56,642 nt of DNA. Origin: Bradyrhizobium sp. BRP22 (GTDB taxonomy: Bacteria > Pseudomonadota > Alphaproteobacteria > Rhizobiales > Xanthobacteraceae). This document shows, piece by piece, positions 16,168-24,623 of this stretch (within the stretch, counting starts at the first letter, position 1; each line of letters starts with the position of its first letter). The notes beneath the pieces were generated by a model. It worked only from the letters and a program-made list of their open reading frames with translations. It did not search any database and had not been told where the DNA came from. Made by a program: the position numbers and the translations under genes. The stretch covers positions 1-56,642 of the forward strand of contig NZ_JADYVX010000046.1 of assembly GCF_020194175.1 (NCBI RefSeq), written 5' to 3'.

Positions 16168-17415
16168 TTGAACAAGGCCGCTGCCGTCTCGGAAGAAGCG
16201 CTGGGTGAACCGGTGCTGGTGAAGGATGTCGCGCCGCGCACGGCCGCGATGGGGCCGGCCTATATCGTGCTTGCGGGCATCAGCTTCTCGCACTTCCTCA
16301 ACGACACCATGCAGTCGTTGATCGCCTCGGTCTATCCGATCCTGAAGGATGCCTACGCGCTGGACTACGGGCAGATCGGCATGATCACGCTGGCGTTCCA
16401 GTTCACCGCATCGCTGCTGCAGCCGCTGGTCGGGCATTTCACCGACAAGAAGGCGCAGCCGTTCTCGCTCGCGATCGGCATGGGCTTCACCTTCTTCGGC
16501 CTGCTGCTGCTCTCCGGCGCGCATCACTACGGCATCATCCTGATTGCGGCGGCGCTGGTCGGCCTCGGCTCGGCGGTGTTCCATCCGGAATCGGCGCGGA
16601 TCGCGCGGCTCGCCTCGGGCGGTCGTTACGGCTTTGCGCTATCGGTGTTCCAGCTTGGCGGCAGCTTCGGCACCTCGATGGGCCCGGTGCTCGCGGCCTT
16701 GATCGTGGTGCCGTTCGGCCAGCCCTCGATCGCATGGTTCTCCTCGATCGCGGGCCTTGCGATCCTGATCTTGTGGCGCATCGGCGACTGGTACAAGCCG
16801 CAGATCGTCACCAGGAAGACCGCGGTCGTCGAGCGGCATCCGGACGCGCCGGCCGGGCGGCGGGTGATGACCGCGCTCATCGTGCTGGTTGCGCTGCTGT
16901 TCTCCAAGCAGCTCTACGTCTCGAGCCTGTCGAGCTACTACATCTTCTATCTGATTGAGCGGTTCGACGTCTCGACGCAGGCGGCCCAGTTCTATCTCTT
17001 CATCTTCCTTGCGGCGAACGCGGTCGGTGCGTTCCTGGGCGGACCGCTCGGCGATCGCTTCGGCCGCAAATACGTGATCTGGTTCTCGATCGTCGGCGCG
17101 CTGCCGTTCACGCTGGCGCTGCCCTATGCCGGTCTCGTCACCAGCGCCGTGCTCAGCGTGTTCATCGGCCTGATCATCTCGTCGGCGACCGCTTCGATCA
17201 TCGTGTTCGCGCAGGAACTGATGCCGCATCGTTTCGGCATGATCTCCGGCCTGTTCTTCGGCTTCGCCTTCGGCATCGGCGGTCTCGGCGCGGCGGTGCT
17301 CGGCAAGCTTGCCGACCACACCGACATCGCCTTCGTCTATCAGCTCTGCGCGTTCCTGCCGGCGATCGGGCTGCTCGCGGTGTTCCTGCCGAAAATGCCG
17401 AACCACGCGCGCTGA
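16168..17415 (+). CDS. MFS transporter, fosmidomycin-resistance (Fsr) type
   Basis: 415 residues with about 12 transmembrane helices, an inner membrane proton-driven exporter. Early sequence GISFSHFLNDTMQSLIASVYPILK is the signature of the Fsr/fosmidomycin-resistance branch, and FHPESARIARLASGGRYGFALSVFQLGG follows in helix 4. The second half has the MFS motif A variant GGPLGDRFGRKYVIW. The start is a TTG at 16168; an ATG at 16249 would remove 27 mostly polar residues ahead of the first helix and is possible. The substrate is not known; fosmidomycin export is a family label. Confidence 0.85.
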   Translation: MNKAAAVSEEALGEPVLVKDVAPRTAAMGPAYIVLAGISFSHFLNDTMQSLIASVYPILKDAYALDYGQIGMITLAFQFTASLLQPLVGHFTDKKAQPFSLAIGMGFTFFGLLLLSGAHHYGIILIAAALVGLGSAVFHPESARIARLASGGRYGFALSVFQLGGSFGTSMGPVLAALIVVPFGQPSIAWFSSIAGLAILILWRIGDWYKPQIVTRKTAVVERHPDAPAGRRVMTALIVLVALLFSKQLYVSSLSSYYIFYLIERFDVSTQAAQFYLFIFLAANAVGAFLGGPLGDRFGRKYVIWFSIVGALPFTLALPYAGLVTSAVLSVFIGLIISSATASIIVFAQELMPHRFGMISGLFFGFAFGIGGLGAAVLGKLADHTDIAFVYQLCAFLPAIGLLAVFLPKMPNHAR

Positions 17416-17416
17416 A

Positions 17417-17471
17417 GCGTTTTCGAACGAAGTGGACTCAGGTTCGCGTAAAGAAACGCCTCAAGACAAGG
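17417..17471. repeat. Family D element, partial copy
   Basis: AGCGTTTTCGAACGAAGTGGA and the following AGGTTCGCGTAAAGAAACGC match the left half of the complete element at 48926. The right inverted end is missing. The rest of the 278-bp gap up to the outer membrane gene contains an AT-rich stretch near 17575-17625 that probably carries its promoter. Confidence 0.6.
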
Positions 17472-17693
17472 CTGGGACTTTGTCAACGCATCGTTAGCAT
17501 TTGTGGCGTGACCGCTATCTGTTCGATAGCGGGAATAGCGCAATACCCGCGAGCTTTCGGAAAAATCGTCAGACGTCGTCAACCTTAATAATTAGGGTTA
17601 AGCGCCGCTTAAGCATTTAGTGCCATCGTCCGGCCGTGGGTTTTCAGACGTGAGGCTTCCCTGCTCGCCTCACTGGCCAAAAGGACGAAGCCA

Positions 17694-18548
17694 ATGCGTA
17701 GCGTTAAGCCTTTCATTGCCGCTGGTGCGGCCTCCCTGATTTCCTCGGCGGTGTTCGCCGCCGATTTGCCGATCGCGCCGCCACCGAGCTACGCACCGCC
17801 GCCGGTGGAAGATTTCGGCGGCTGGTATCTGCGCGGCGACATCGGCTTCAGCAATCAGAGCGTGAAGGAAGTGCGCAACGGCAACGAAGCCCTGTACGCG
17901 CCGCTGCTCTCCTTGAATCAGCAGACCGGGTTCGATACCGGCGGCATCTTCGGTCTCGGCGTCGGTTACCAGTTCAACAGCTGGTTCCGCGGCGACATCA
18001 CCGGCCAGTACCGCGGCAGGACGAACTTTCACGGACAGGATCTCATAACCTATCCGCTTGGCGGCGGCCTTGTTGGCGCCGGCGTCGACAACTACACCGC
18101 AAGCAAGTCGGAATGGCTTGTCCTTGCCAACGCCTATGTCGATCTTGGAACCTGGTGGTGCGTGACGCCATTCATCGGCGCCGGTGTGGGTGCAGCGCGC
18201 GTGACCGTCTCCAATTTCACCGATCAGGGTCTTGCGGACGTTTCTCCGGGCGTGATCGGGCCCGGCTTTGCGACCGCCACGTCGGCCTCCAAGTGGAATT
18301 TCGCGTGGGCGGCGCATGCGGGTCTCGCTTACAAGGTCAATCCGAACCTGACGCTAGAAGTCGCCTATAGCTACGTCGACCTCGGTTCGGGGCTGACCGG
18401 ACCAGTGACCACGTTCCAGGGCTTCACGACCAACAATCCGATGAACTTCAAGGATATCACCTCGCATGATCTGAAGATCGGTGTGCGCTGGAATCTCGAC
18501 AGCCCGCAGCCGGTCTACGCACCGCCGCCGCTGGTGCGCAAAGGTTAA
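17694..18548 (+). CDS. Outer membrane beta-barrel protein
   Basis: 284 residues. Signal peptide (MRSVKPFIAAGAASLISSAVFA) followed by ADLPIAPPPSYAPPPVEDFGGWYLRGDIGF, the opening typical of Omp25/RopB-like porin-sized barrels of Rhizobiales. Alternating strands follow (FGLGVGYQFNSWFRGDITGQYRG, PFIGAGVGAARVTVSNF, LTLEVAYSYVDLG). It ends with an APPPLVRKG tail after DLKIGVRWNL. Located in the outer membrane; role structural or unknown. A terminator follows, and a second barrel gene lies 186 bp on. Confidence 0.85.
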   Translation: MRSVKPFIAAGAASLISSAVFAADLPIAPPPSYAPPPVEDFGGWYLRGDIGFSNQSVKEVRNGNEALYAPLLSLNQQTGFDTGGIFGLGVGYQFNSWFRGDITGQYRGRTNFHGQDLITYPLGGGLVGAGVDNYTASKSEWLVLANAYVDLGTWWCVTPFIGAGVGAARVTVSNFTDQGLADVSPGVIGPGFATATSASKWNFAWAAHAGLAYKVNPNLTLEVAYSYVDLGSGLTGPVTTFQGFTTNNPMNFKDITSHDLKIGVRWNLDSPQPVYAPPPLVRKG

Positions 18549-18576
18549 TACGAACCTTCATTGGTTAACGCTTGCG

Positions 18577-18610
18577 ACGGCGCGGGATGGTCCCGCGCCG
18601 TTTCCTTTTT
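18577..18610 (+). terminator. Rho-independent terminator between the two barrel genes
   Basis: An 11-bp perfect stem (ACGGCGCGGGA, loop TGG, TCCCGCGCCGT) followed by a T-rich run (TTCCTTTTT). Confidence 0.85.
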
Positions 18611-18734
18611 CGGCAAGCATGGTGCTCATCACGCAGAAGATTGTGGCGAACGCGACACGCGACAACCATTGGTTAAGGTTAACGAGCGATGATCGTCACC
18701 GGGTTTGGTTAAGTCGATTTGGGGGCGTGGGGCG

Positions 18735-19562
18735 ATGCGCAGGTTTCTGCTGGCGGTAGTGATGTGTGGCGCAGTGACGAACGCGCGGGCCGCCGATCTT
18801 CCCGATCTGCCAATCCTTCGCGGCAGTTTCACCGATGGGCTGAGCACTTCCCGAACGTATTGGGACGGTCTCTACATTGGCGGCCAAGCCGGTTACGGAT
18901 CATCCGACGAGAATTTCGACAGCAAGCCGTCACCTTTGATCGCCTCGCTGATTTCCGACAACGTCATCCAGCAGATGGGCGTCGACCAGTGGAATCTCGG
19001 TCTCGGAAAGCAGTCGGCGCGTTCGTCCGCATACGGGGCGTTCGTCGGATATAACTGGCAGTGGACCGACGTCGTGCTTGGCCTGGAGGCGAGCTACATG
19101 CACGGCAGCTTTGGCGGCTCGGCCAGCGCCAGCAAGGAGCTTGTGAGTGGTTCGCCTCTCTCTGACGGCAACTACCACGATGTCGCAGTCACCAAGACAT
19201 CCTCGATCTCGATCTCGGACATGGCGACGTTCCGGGGACGCGCAGCTTATGCATTCGGATGTTTCCTGCCTTATGCGTTTGGCGGCTTCGCGCTCGGCAA
19301 GGCCAATATTTCGCATACTGCAACGATCACGGACGCTGTGAGCAATGTCTCCTCGCTTGGGCCTTTTACTCCGCTGATGCCATTGAGTGCGACGGATGCC
19401 GTGCACAATCATCTGATTTACGGCTACACGGCAGGCCTTGGCATCGACATCAACCTGGTCGGTGGCCTCTTCGTGCGTGCCGAATGGGAATATATCCGCT
19501 TTACCACGACCGTTGACACCAGCATCAATACGGTGCGCGCCGGCTTAGGTTACAAATTCTAG
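18735..19562 (+). CDS. Outer membrane beta-barrel protein
   Basis: 275 residues. Signal peptide MRRFLLAVVMCGAVTNARA, then ADLPDLPILRGSF and DGLYIGGQAGYGSSDENFDS. Strands alternate through FVGYNWQWTDVVLGLEASYMHG, ATFRGRAAYAFGCFLPYAFGGFALG and the final FVRAEWEYIRFTT...VRAGLGYKF. The last residue is phenylalanine, the signal for barrel insertion by BamA. The ATG at 18735 is chosen since the signal peptide begins there. It has its own terminator-separated promoter region. Confidence 0.85.
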   Translation: MRRFLLAVVMCGAVTNARAADLPDLPILRGSFTDGLSTSRTYWDGLYIGGQAGYGSSDENFDSKPSPLIASLISDNVIQQMGVDQWNLGLGKQSARSSAYGAFVGYNWQWTDVVLGLEASYMHGSFGGSASASKELVSGSPLSDGNYHDVAVTKTSSISISDMATFRGRAAYAFGCFLPYAFGGFALGKANISHTATITDAVSNVSSLGPFTPLMPLSATDAVHNHLIYGYTAGLGIDINLVGGLFVRAEWEYIRFTTTVDTSINTVRAGLGYKF

Positions 19563-19638
19563 GCGCGCGTATCCGATCTGTTGACAAGGTCGGTTGCGGC
19601 TGCTGCTTTGTCGCGCGGGAACAAAACAGTGGTCAGCC

Positions 19639-20229
19639 ATGAAAATCTACGGCGACGACAAGTCGGGAAATTGCTTGAAGGTGAAATGGGTGTGCGACCA
19701 TCTCGCGCTGCCCTATACCTGGATCGATGTCGACATCCTCAAGCAGGAGACGCGCAGTGCGGACTTCCTGAGGATGAACAGCGCGGGTCAGGTGCCGACG
19801 GTCGTGCTCGACGATGGCCGCGCCCTGGCGCAGTCCAATGCGATCATCCGCTATCTCGCCCGCGGCAGCGATCTCATTCCATCCGACGACTTCGCTGCCG
19901 CGAAGATGGATGAGTGGCTGTTCTGGGAGCAGTACAGCCACGAGCCTTATATTGCGGTGTGCCGGTTCCAGATGCGCTATCTCGGCAAATCGGCGTCCGA
20001 GCTCGATCCGGAGAAGGTCAGGCGCGGCCATGCCGCCCTGGCGCGGATGGAGCAGCAACTTGCGCTGACGCCATTCCTGGTCGGCGAGGCGCTCTCGCTG
20101 GCCGACGTGGCGCTGCTCGCCTACACGCGGCTCGCGCATGAGGGCGGCTTTGACCTCCGCGGCTATCCGGCGATTGGCCGCTGGATCAATGAGGCCGAGC
20201 GCTCACTTGGCCTGGCGCCTGCACGTTAG
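19639..20229 (+). CDS. Glutathione S-transferase family protein
   Basis: 196 residues. N-terminal thioredoxin fold with MNSAGQVPTVVLDDGRALAQSNAIIRYL, where VPT holds the cis-proline and QSN binds glutathione. C-terminal helices contain LSLADVALLAYTRLAHEGGFDLRGYPAI, the N-capping box. Both motifs resemble the GST at 4.1 kb; the two are paralogues rather than copies. The ATG at 19639 is chosen; the ribosome binding site is weak. Substrate unknown. Confidence 0.88.
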   Translation: MKIYGDDKSGNCLKVKWVCDHLALPYTWIDVDILKQETRSADFLRMNSAGQVPTVVLDDGRALAQSNAIIRYLARGSDLIPSDDFAAAKMDEWLFWEQYSHEPYIAVCRFQMRYLGKSASELDPEKVRRGHAALARMEQQLALTPFLVGEALSLADVALLAYTRLAHEGGFDLRGYPAIGRWINEAERSLGLAPAR

Positions 20230-20319
20230 AGCGTGATGATTTCATCATCCCGCTCTATCTTTTTGTTTGAGCATGACCTTTTCGGAAAACCGGTATCCAC
20301 TTTTCCGGATCATGCTCTA
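20227..20319. repeat. Family D element with inverted ends
   Basis: A 93-bp element with ends TAGAGCGTGAT and ATCATGCTCTA (10 of 11 paired). The core AACCGGTATCCAC is the complement of GTGGATACCGGTT in the copy at 48926, so the two copies lie in opposite orientation. The left end overlaps the stop codon of the GST gene (TAG at 20227-20229). Confidence 0.75.
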
Positions 20320-20337
20320 GTTCTTTCGGAACATATC

Positions 20338-20808
20338 ATGGCAACTGCGTCCTCGATCACCATCCGCCGCGCCCGCCGCGACGACGTCCCCATCATCGTC
20401 GGCATGCTCGCGGACGATCGCCTCGGCAGTGCGCGCGAACGGATCGAGGATCCCTTGCCCCAATCCTATTTCGCCGCGTTCGAGAAGGTCGACCGCGATC
20501 CGAATTTCAAGCTCGTGGTCGCCGAGGATACTGGCGGCGCCGTGGTCGGCTGTCTGCAGTTATGCATCCTGCCGGGCATAAGCTCGCAGGGCGCATCGCG
20601 CGGTTTGATCGAGGATGTGAGCGTTGCGACCCACTGCCGCAGCCGCGGCATCGGCGAACAGATGATGCAATGGGCGATTGCGGAAGCGCGCGCCAACGGT
20701 TGCATTCTCGTCGAACTGCTCACGCATCACACGCGCGTCGACGCGCAGCGCTTCTACGAACGGCTTGGATTTCAACGCAGTCACGTCGGCATGACGATTC
20801 GCTTCTGA
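20338..20808 (+). CDS. GNAT family N-acetyltransferase
   Basis: 156 residues, single domain. Starts SSITIRRARRDDVPIIVGMLADD; the acetyl-CoA loop reads VATHCRSRGIGEQMMQWAI (about residues 98-116), followed by CILVELLTHHTRVDAQRFYERLGF. The His-rich LTHHTRVDAQRFYERLGF end is close to aminoglycoside- and phosphinothricin-type GNATs, but the substrate cannot be named. The ATG at 20338 comes right behind the family D element. Confidence 0.87.
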   Translation: MATASSITIRRARRDDVPIIVGMLADDRLGSARERIEDPLPQSYFAAFEKVDRDPNFKLVVAEDTGGAVVGCLQLCILPGISSQGASRGLIEDVSVATHCRSRGIGEQMMQWAIAEARANGCILVELLTHHTRVDAQRFYERLGFQRSHVGMTIRF

Positions 20809-20954
20809 GTTGCGCCAAGTTGCGCAGTTGTCACCGCTGATCGCAGTGGTAGTCGTCGCTCTGCGTTCCGGTTAACAAGCGATAAACTACACCGGCCTCC
20901 GTAATTTTACGGCCGGGAACGCGGCTGCTAGTTACGCGTCTCCCAGCGGCGCAA

Positions 20955-21022
20955 CATGATCCGCAAGAGATCATGATGAAGCAAAAAACGAACGCGATGC
21001 CGGTCCAAAGTCATCGCGTTTT
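20955..21022 (+). promoter_or_regulatory. Two successive hairpins ahead of the 64-residue protein
   Basis: Hairpin 1: CATGATC, 7-nt loop, GATCATG (20955-20975). Hairpin 2: AACGCGATG, 12-nt loop, CATCGCGTT (20991-21020) followed by TTTT at 21019-21022. It may be a terminator or attenuator ahead of the serC region, or a small RNA end. The T run is short, so termination is uncertain. Confidence 0.45.
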
Positions 21023-21045
21023 GGGACAGCTTGGGGATATTTCAG

Positions 21046-21240
21046 ATGAAGCGATATTCGATCGTCAGGGCGGGCAACGAATACATCGTGCGGGTCGATG
21101 AGAAGAGCATCATGAAGGTCTCCAGCCGGCGAAAGGCCGTGAGGCTGGTGAACACTGCGACCGGACTGCTCGATCAGGCGCCGGCTCCGCCGCTCGACGA
21201 GCCCCTATCAATCGCCTGTGATCCTCCTGAAGTTCCTTGA
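21046..21240 (+). CDS. 64-residue hypothetical protein upstream of serC
   Basis: A small basic protein: MKRYSIVRAGNEYIVRVDEKSIMKVSSRRKAVRLVN in front, then a proline-rich tail (APAPPLDEPL). The front half reads like a beta hairpin plus helix (YSIVRAGNEYIVRVD then RRKAVRLVNTATGLL), a common pattern in small conserved Rhizobiales proteins of unknown role. GGGGAT lies about 9 nt before the ATG. It ends 78 bp before serC, so it is likely transcribed into the serC leader. Confidence 0.6.
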   Translation: MKRYSIVRAGNEYIVRVDEKSIMKVSSRRKAVRLVNTATGLLDQAPAPPLDEPLSIACDPPEVP

Positions 21241-21248
21241 CGATCCTT

Positions 21249-21314
21249 TACCCTTCCACTATCTCCGACGGCGGGAAACCTCTCCCCACCGAGAGGCAGC
21301 TATCTGGAAGGGTA
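21249..21314 (+). promoter_or_regulatory. serC leader RNA element
   Basis: A perfect 10-bp stem pairs TACCCTTCCA (21249-21258) with TGGAAGGGTA (21305-21314). The 3' strand contains GGAAGGG (21306-21312), the serC ribosome binding site, with the ATG at 21319. Inside lies a second hairpin, CCTCTC, loop CCCACC, GAGAGG (21279-21296). A structured RNA directly before serC fits the known serC RNA motif of Alphaproteobacteria. Formation of the outer stem would block translation start; opening would allow it. Confidence 0.75.
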
Positions 21315-21318
21315 GATC

Positions 21319-22491
21319 ATGACTGCAGCGAAGCCTGCTTCGCGGCCGAACGTGCCGCATTTTTCCTCCGGCCCCTGCGCCAAGCGCCCCGGCTGGAATC
21401 CGCAAAATCTCAAGGACGCCGCCCTTGGCCGCTCGCATCGCGCCAAGATCGGCAAAGCCAAGCTCAAGCAAGCCATTGAGCTGACGCGCGAAGTCCTGGA
21501 AGTGCCGGCCGACTACAAGATCGGCATCGTGCCGGCCTCCGACACCGGCGCGGTCGAGATGGCGCTGTGGTCGCTGCTCGGTGCGCGACCCGTCACCACG
21601 CTCGCCTGGGAATCCTTCGGCGAGGGCTGGGTCAGCGACATCGTCAAGGAATTGAAGCTGAAGGACGTCACCAGGCTCAACGCCGGTTATGGCGAGATTC
21701 CCGATCTCTCCAAGGTCGACCCGGCAAGCGACGTCGTCTTCACCTGGAACGGCACCACCTCGGGCGTGCGCGTGCCGAACGCGGACTGGATCAGCGCGAC
21801 ACGCGAAGGCCTTACCATCTGCGACGCGACCTCCGCGGCGTTTGCGCAGCCGCTGGATTGGCCGAAGCTCGACGTCATCACCTTCTCCTGGCAGAAGGCG
21901 CTCGGTGGCGAAGCCGCGCATGGCATGCTGATCCTCTCGCCGCGCGCGGTGGAGCGGCTCGAGACCTACAAGCCGGCCTGGCCGCTGCCGAAGATCTTCC
22001 GCATGACCAAGGGCGGCAAGCTCAACCAGGGCATCTTCGAGGGCGAGACCATCAACACGCCGTCGATGCTCTGCGTCGAGGACTATCTCGACGCGCTCGA
22101 TTGGGCGAAATCGATCGGTGGCCTGAAGGCGCTGATCGCACGCGCCGATGCCAACACCAAGGTGCTCGCCGACTGGAAGGCGAAGACGCCGTGGATCGAT
22201 TTTCTGGCCAAGGATCCCGCGATCCGCTCCAACACCTCGGTGTGCCTGAAGATCACCGATCCCGCGATCACCTCGCTGACGCCGGACCTGCAGGCGGATT
22301 TCTGCAAGAAGCTGGTGGCCCTGGTCGAGAAGGAGAATGCGGGCTTCGACTTCGCGCACTATCGCGATGCGCCGGCAGGCCTGCGCATCTGGTGCGGCGC
22401 TACCGTGGAAGCCAGGGACGTCGAGCTGCTGACGCAGTGGATCGACTGGGCGTTCGCCGAGACCAAGGCCTCGTTGCCGAAGGCTGCGTAG
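21319..22491 (+). CDS. serC: Phosphoserine aminotransferase
   Basis: 390 residues. Converts 3-phosphohydroxypyruvate and glutamate to phosphoserine, the second step of serine synthesis, and serves the parallel step in pyridoxal phosphate synthesis. It has the alphaproteobacterial form: FSSGPCAKRPGW at the start, the PLP lysine K193 in FSWQKALGGEAAHGM, and CDATSAAFAQPLDWPKLDV just before it. serA follows on the same strand after a 209-bp gap that holds a repeat. Translation is probably controlled by the leader RNA. Confidence 0.95.
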   Translation: MTAAKPASRPNVPHFSSGPCAKRPGWNPQNLKDAALGRSHRAKIGKAKLKQAIELTREVLEVPADYKIGIVPASDTGAVEMALWSLLGARPVTTLAWESFGEGWVSDIVKELKLKDVTRLNAGYGEIPDLSKVDPASDVVFTWNGTTSGVRVPNADWISATREGLTICDATSAAFAQPLDWPKLDVITFSWQKALGGEAAHGMLILSPRAVERLETYKPAWPLPKIFRMTKGGKLNQGIFEGETINTPSMLCVEDYLDALDWAKSIGGLKALIARADANTKVLADWKAKTPWIDFLAKDPAIRSNTSVCLKITDPAITSLTPDLQADFCKKLVALVEKENAGFDFAHYRDAPAGLRIWCGATVEARDVELLTQWIDWAFAETKASLPKAA

Positions 22492-22496
22492 CTTTC

Positions 22497-22623
22497 ACCT
22501 CTCCCCGTTCTTCACGGGGGAGAGGTTGGCGCGGAGTGCCGGGTGAGGGGCTCTCTCCGCTTGCACCTCGCCCGTGGCTGACCTCACCCCAATCCTCTCC
22601 CCGCAAGAACGGGGAGAGGGAGA
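22497..22623. repeat. Family A palindromic repeat between serC and serA
   Basis: Opening arm CCTCTCCCCGTTCTTCACGGGGGAGAGG, middle GGTGAGGGGCTCTC, closing arm CCTCTCCCCGCAAGAACGGGGAGAGG. A short hairpin (CCTTCC, TTCAG, GGAAGG at 22669-22685) follows just before the serA ribosome binding site. Confidence 0.85.
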
Positions 22624-22700
22624 AGAAGTCGCTCCGAGACATTCACTTAATCCGGCCCGAAGGCCGTCCCTTCCTTCAGGGAAGGTGGAGGACCACTCCC

Positions 22701-24290
22701 ATGAGCAAACCGAAAGTTCTCATTTCCGACGCTCTTTCTCCCGCGGCCGTGCAGATCTTCAAGGATCGCGGCGTCGAGGTCGACTTCCAGCCCAATCTCG
22801 GCAAGGACAAGGAAAAGCTCGCCGAGATCATCGGCAACTATGATGGCCTCGCGATCCGCTCGGCGACCAAGGCGACCGCCAAGATCATCGAGAAAGCGAC
22901 GAGGCTGAAGGTGATCGGCCGCGCCGGCATCGGCGTCGACAATGTCGAGATCCCCGCGGCGACGGCGAAGGGCATCATCGTGATGAACACGCCGTTCGGC
23001 AATTCGATCACCACCGCCGAGCACGCGATCACGCTGATGCTGGCGCTCGCCCGCGAGATCCCGCAGGCCGATATCTCGACACAGGCCGGCAAGTGGGAGA
23101 AGAACCGCTTCATGGGGGTGGAGATCACCAACAAGACGCTGGGCGTGGTCGGCTGCGGCAATATCGGCTCGATCGTCTGCGACCGCGCGCTCGGCCTGCG
23201 CATGAAAGTGATCGCCTTCGATCCGTTCCTGTCGCCGGAACGTGCCAAGGACATCGGGGTCGAGAAGGTCGAGCTCGACGAGCTCTTCAGGCGCGCTGAT
23301 TTCATCACCCTGCACACGCCGCTCACCGACAAGACCCGCAACATCATCGACGCCGCGGCGATTGCGAAGATGAAGAAGGGCGTGCGCATCGTCAATTGCG
23401 CCCGCGGCGGCCTGGTCGACGAGCAGGCGCTGGTGGAGGCGCTCAATTCCAAGCATGTCGCGGGCGCCGCCTTCGACGTATTCTCCGAGGAGCCGGCAAC
23501 CTCGAACGTGCTGTTCGGCCACCCCAACGTGATCTGCACCCCGCATCTCGGCGCCTCTACCACGGAAGCGCAGGAGAACGTCGCGCTGCAGATTGCCGAG
23601 CAGATGTCGGACTATCTGCTGACCGGCGCGATCTCCAATGCCCTCAACTTCCCCTCGATCACGGCCGAAGAGGCGCCGAAGCTGAAGCCGTTCATCGAGC
23701 TCGCCGAGAAGCTCGGCTCGTTTGCCGGCCAGCTCACCGAGAGCGGCATCATCAAGACAGAGATCACCTATGAGGGCCATGTCGCCGAGATGAAGATCAA
23801 GGCGCTGACCTCGGCGGTGCTGTCCGGCCTGCTGCGGCCGATGCTGGGCGAGGTCAACGTCGTTTCTGCGCCAATCGTGGCGAAGGAGCGCGGCATGGTG
23901 GTCGACGAGGTGACGCGGGCCGCGCAGAGCGACTATGAGAGCCTGATCACCGTGACGGTGACGACGGAGCGGCAGGAACGCTCGGTGTCCGGCACCGTCT
24001 ATCACGACGGCAAACCGCGGCTGGTCGACATCAAGGGCATCCGCGTCGATGCGGAGTTCGGCAAGTCGATGATCTATGTGACCAACGAGGACAAGCCGGG
24101 CTTCATCGGCAAGTTCGCGAGCCTGCTCGGCGATGCCAAGATCAACATCGCAACCTTCCATCTCGGCCGCGTTGCCCAGGGTGGCGACGCGATCGCGCTG
24201 GTCGAGGTCGACGGCCCGGTGCCGGCGGATGTCCTCGCCAAGGTGCAGGCGCTGCCGCAGGTCAAACAGGCCAAGGCGCTGGTGTTCTGA
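22701..24290 (+). CDS. serA: D-3-phosphoglycerate dehydrogenase
   Basis: 529 residues. NAD-dependent first step of serine synthesis. The start SKPKVLISDALSPAAVQIF leads into the catalytic domain; the Rossmann motif is VGCGNIG (about residues 149-155). Active site residues are R in NCARGGLVDE, E in FSEEPA and H in PHLGASTTEAQ. An intervening domain (AEEAPKLKPFIELAEKLG onward) and a C-terminal ACT domain (MIYVTNEDKPGFIGKFASLLG onward) make this the long form, in which serine feedback through the ACT domain is usual. GGAGGA stands before the ATG at 22701; the frame is open far upstream but that part is antisense shadow over serC. Confidence 0.96.
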   Translation: MSKPKVLISDALSPAAVQIFKDRGVEVDFQPNLGKDKEKLAEIIGNYDGLAIRSATKATAKIIEKATRLKVIGRAGIGVDNVEIPAATAKGIIVMNTPFGNSITTAEHAITLMLALAREIPQADISTQAGKWEKNRFMGVEITNKTLGVVGCGNIGSIVCDRALGLRMKVIAFDPFLSPERAKDIGVEKVELDELFRRADFITLHTPLTDKTRNIIDAAAIAKMKKGVRIVNCARGGLVDEQALVEALNSKHVAGAAFDVFSEEPATSNVLFGHPNVICTPHLGASTTEAQENVALQIAEQMSDYLLTGAISNALNFPSITAEEAPKLKPFIELAEKLGSFAGQLTESGIIKTEITYEGHVAEMKIKALTSAVLSGLLRPMLGEVNVVSAPIVAKERGMVVDEVTRAAQSDYESLITVTVTTERQERSVSGTVYHDGKPRLVDIKGIRVDAEFGKSMIYVTNEDKPGFIGKFASLLGDAKINIATFHLGRVAQGGDAIALVEVDGPVPADVLAKVQALPQVKQAKALVF

Positions 24291-24324
24291 GCGCGTGACT
24301 TGAATTAGCTGCGAATCGTCTTCA

Positions 24325-24447
24325 CCTCTCCCGCTTGCGGGAGAGGTCGCTGCGCCCATGGCGCAGCGGGTGAGGGCTCTCTCCCCACGGAGAGTCCCAT
24401 CGCGGAGACACCCTCACCCCGGCTCTCTCCCGCAAGCGGGAGAGGGA
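24325..24447. repeat. Family A palindromic repeat behind serA
   Basis: CCTCTCCCGCTTGCGGGAGAGG opens and CTCTCCCGCAAGCGGGAGAG closes. The rest of the 333-bp gap to the thiolase gene includes a CCGCCTCCGCC...GGAGGCGG hairpin near 24510-24538, which may be a terminator followed by a short T-rich stretch. Confidence 0.85.
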
Positions 24448-24623
24448 GAGCAGCTTCATCGCGGCTCGAACTCCATCTGATTGGGCCCACATATTCCGAT
24501 CTGCGGAACATGACGCCGCCTCCGCCACCGGAGGCGGCGTTTGTCGTTTGGCACTCGACAAAATCCGTGTACGAATGGGCCAAGACCGGTCATATCAGGC
24601 CGTCCGAAAAGGGAGAAAACACA

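Noticed and set aside
21567..24290. A 907-codon plus-strand frame
   Set aside because: The serA protein begins at 22701 with a strong ribosome binding site; upstream codons are an alternate reading of serC and the repeat.
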